DNA of 64,000 nt from Hybos culiciformis. Its lineage: Eukaryota; Arthropoda; Insecta; Diptera; Hybotidae. Below are positions 61,991-64,000 of this stretch, piece by piece (position 1 is the stretch's first letter; every line of letters starts with the position of its first letter). The notes beneath the pieces are model-generated. The model had not been told where the DNA came from. It saw nothing but the letters and a program-made list of their open reading frames with translations, and did no database searches. The position numbers were made by a program, and so were the translations under genes. The stretch is from positions 62,001 through 126,000 of the forward strand of contig CAXFZM010000074.1 in assembly GCA_964007475.1 (NCBI GenBank), in the 5' to 3' direction.

Positions 61991-62639
61991 TATTTTGTAT
62001 TTTGTTTTGTTTTTCAATTAAATATAATTAAATAAATTCTTAGCATTTAAGTAAATATGGATCACAACAATAGAAAAATCAAACAATTCGATACGAATTG
62101 ATACGAGTTGATACGAGTTGATTTAGAAGTTATGATCCTTTAATTAAAAAAAAAAAATAATAATAATAATAAAAAAAATTTGTATTTCGTTTTCCCTGCT
62201 AAAATTTCTTCACCAGTTTCATCGGTCACAAACACATGTAAATTAGTTTTGTTATGAATGTGTTGGTTTTTTTACATCTTATATATAAAAAAACTTGAAT
62301 GTATTTACTATTTACTATAACGTACTGAGCAATAGTGAATCACTGGTGATTCCTTGGTGAATTTTTATTGAAAAAGTAAGACACATTGATAGCAATATTT
62401 TTCTTCAATTCTGTTATCTCACTTTAACACGAATTCCAACAAAACGTGTTAAAAAAATTTTTTTTGATTGGAAGAATCTAAAGTTTATTTTTAAAAATTT
62501 AAATAAAAAAATATAATTTTAAAATAATTTAAAAAAAAAATAAGAGGAATTTATTCTGAATTTGAGTAATAAACTAAAATAGTAGAGGCAGGTAAGAAAT
62601 TTAGTTTATGCAAAGAGCACCTCAACATGAATTAAAAAA

Positions 62640-63153
62640 TTAGTTGATGATGATCAAGACCAGACCTTTGAAGAAATTGACAATATGTTGCCTGTGAGAT
62701 CAATAATTGAACTGGCTGATTTAGATGATCGAGCAAAGGAAGAAAATTTTAAATCAAAATTGGTAAAAATAAATACACAATAAATGTTATAAAATTTAAT
62801 TTAAAATGTTATTTTTTTATTTGTTCTAGATAATATACCTAAGAAGATATAGGAGCGCGGATCAAAGCTGTGTTGACAAGGCACTACGGAAAATAGCGGT
62901 AGATTCTGTGTATATTGATTTCAATTTAAATGGTTATGCAGGCAAAAGAAGCCTAAATGCCCTGAATTTATTTAAAACAATTTTATATGGTAACAAATTA
63001 TATTACTAATGTTAATAATTTTTAAATGGGTATATTTTTCTTTCAGATGCTTGTGGATCCCAAATGGGTGTTAATAATTTTGAAACGCAAATAAAAAAAA
63101 GTGTATTAAAAGCCCACAACAGGCATTGTAAGAACAAAAAAAAAACAATATAA
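62640..63153 (+). CDS. DUF4806-like domain protein, three exons, 5' end unclear
   Basis: Exon A (62640-62762): DDDQDQTFEEIDNMLPVRSI, IELADLDDRAKEENFKSKL. Exon B (62830-62989): IIYLRRYRSADQSCVDKALR, KIAVDSVYIDFNLNGYAGKR, SLNALNLFKTILY. Exon C (63047-63153): DACGSQMGVNNFETQIKKSV, LKAHNRHCKN, stop TAA. GT-AG introns of 67 and 57 bases keep phases 0 and 1. L-P-x-x-S, E-L-x-x-L, F-x-x-x-L-x-x-Y-L, K-x-x-x-x-L-x-L-F-K-x-I and the final helix follow the layout of DUF4806 domains, often found in insect repeat-encoded proteins. The usual N-W before G-x-x-G-K is here N-L-N-G-Y-A-G-K. No ATG before M-L-P is in frame; an AG at 62638-62639 may be an acceptor. Function unknown. Confidence 0.65.
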
Positions 63154-63334
63154 TAATTTTTTTCACTCATTTAAAAATCAAAGCGTTTGTCCTCGAACAA
63201 ATTTTAAAGTTAGAATCGATATAAATGAAGGTATCTGGCCACCCACATTTATAATGCTTTAATTTTAAAATTTGTTCGAGGATCAACCAAATGTTTCATT
63301 TATTATTTATTAATAGGAAAAAAAAAAGTTAGGT

Positions 63335-63625
63335 AATGAAAGTGCAGTGAAGGTAAGTGATGAAAAAACAATGAACGTAGGTAGTGAAAAAGCAATGAAT
63401 ACAGTAGTGAAAAACTATTGAAGGTAGGCAGTGAACGTACAATGAAGGTAAGTAGTGAAAAAATAGTGAAGGTAGGTAGTGAAAAGCAAAGAAGAAAATA
63501 GTGAAAAAGTAGTGATGGTAGATAGTGATCACTAGTGATGGTAGGTAGTGTTCCTAGTGATGGTAAGTAGTGATCACCAGTGATGGTAGGTAGTGAACAC
63601 TAGTGAAATACTAATGAATGTAAGC
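63335..63625. repeat. GTAGGTAGTGA minisatellite in the insertion
   Basis: Irregular units GGTAGGTAGTGAAAAA, GATGGTAGGTAGTGAACACT A and similar; the related AATAGTGAATCACTGGTGAT occurs near 62330 in the left part of the insert. Confidence 0.85.
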
Positions 63626-64000
63626 ATGTTTTGTTTCATGTTAAAAGAGATAGATGTTTGTATGTAGTAGTAATTAGAAGGGGAAACCAATGAAATTTTG
63701 CCCAAGCCCATTCATAATTCACTAGTAAATTCATCGAAGAAAAAAACAAAGCTCACTGATGAAACAATGTGTTTCACTGCTTTTTGTTTAATAGGGTTAT
63801 TTGATCTCAAAAAAATTTGAAGTCAAAAAACTATTATAATTTTGTAAAACTTCGACTAAGAAAATTTTGCATGTTATACATATATGTGTTTTATGTGCTG
63901 TTTCCAAAAATTAAACCACTTAAAATTTAGAGGCGAACTTACTTACTTACTCCTGTTACAAACTCATCTCTCATTGTAAAACAATATTTGTTCGTAAATT

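Larger units (their letters stand above)
62194..63796. mobile_element. 1.6-kb insertion with short imperfect terminal inverted repeats
   Basis: Compared with the empty site at about 4676 the insert starts CCCTGCTAAAA and ends GTTTAATAGGG, so the ends are inverted repeats at 8 of 10 positions, and TT is duplicated. It contains a DUF4806-like gene and a GTAGGTAGTGA minisatellite. The transposon class is not clear; no transposase is visible. Confidence 0.75.
62010..64000. repeat. Second copy of the 4.5-4.9 kb segment, split by insertion
   Basis: 62010-62193 and 63797-64000 are the two halves of the segment present uninterrupted at 4515-4890. The junction bases TT occur on both sides of the insert. 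Confidence 0.85.

Overview
The window is eukaryotic and very AT-rich. It has long A/T tracts, GT-AG introns of about 60-100 nt, interspersed retroelements, MITE-like inverted repeats and minisatellites. The element types (mdg1/412-like Ty3/gypsy, a CR1/Jockey-type LINE with a PHD-like ORF1, a DUF4806-like gene) and fragments recognisable as kinesin-14, cyclin B3 and twin-of-eyeless/Pax6 point to an insect. I cannot name the species. I see no gene-dense euchromatin: the stretch looks like repeat-rich, recombining DNA in which single exons of host genes are stranded. That would fit pericentromeric heterochromatin or a sex, B or germline-restricted chromosome, but this is inference from context only.

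The dominant theme is a large family of linker-histone-like (H15 winged-helix) genes, nearly all on the minus strand, spread over 5.6-7, 13.9-21.5, 23.4-24.1, 28.6-32.6, 37.2-42.4, 50.7-51.7 and 56-57.2 kb. At least four subfamilies occur. The best copies have exon 1 (winged helix, about 73 codons), a 54-81 nt exon 2 (Arg/Ser-rich or acidic), and exon 3 (RRR-S-x-S-V-S-D tail, then N-V-D-Y-K-x-E). All joins are phase 1. One copy (18834-19223) is intronless, intact and ends after 129 codons; it looks like a processed copy of the spliced mRNA. Many others are truncated, fused, tandemly amplified (a 220-bp exon-1 array; a 395-bp chimeric exon-3/exon-1 array) or have broken splice sites.

Layout: 1-4.5 kb, 3' part of a frameshifted Ty3/gypsy element on the plus strand; 5-7 kb, coiled-coil exon and degenerate H15 exons; 7.2-7.6 kb, nested inverted-repeat element; 8.5-13.4 kb, a 5'-complete-looking but decayed LINE; 13.9-21.5 kb, H15 arrays with a kinesin-14 exon and a toy exon between them; 23.4-25.2 kb, a segment duplicated at 56.6-58.3 kb; 26.2-27.3 kb, a second LINE reverse transcriptase; 27.8-28.4 kb, a 560-bp MITE with a TTA duplication; 28.6-42.4 kb, three copies of a multi-kilobase H15 module separated by a 3.6-kb 12-bp satellite; 42.4-50.75 kb, a complete, very young LTR retrotransposon (LTRs differ at one position in 252, 4-bp target duplication CGAA) inserted into exon 3 of an H15 gene; 53.9-55.9 kb, second kinesin-14 fragment and a triplicated 77-codon ORF with RRSPRL motifs; 58.4-59.1 kb, unknown three-exon fragment; 61-61.9 kb, cyclin B3 pseudogene; 62.0-64.0 kb, a second copy of the 4.5-4.9 kb segment split by a 1.6-kb insertion that carries a three-exon DUF4806-like gene.

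Functional reading: the retroelements are autonomous or formerly autonomous and do not co-operate with the rest. The H15 family is the only candidate host system. Its domain plan (DNA-binding winged helix, phosphorylatable basic tail, short C-terminal helix) suggests a small chromatin-packaging protein family expanding by unequal crossing-over, retroposition and exon fusion. Whether any copy is expressed cannot be told from the sequence.
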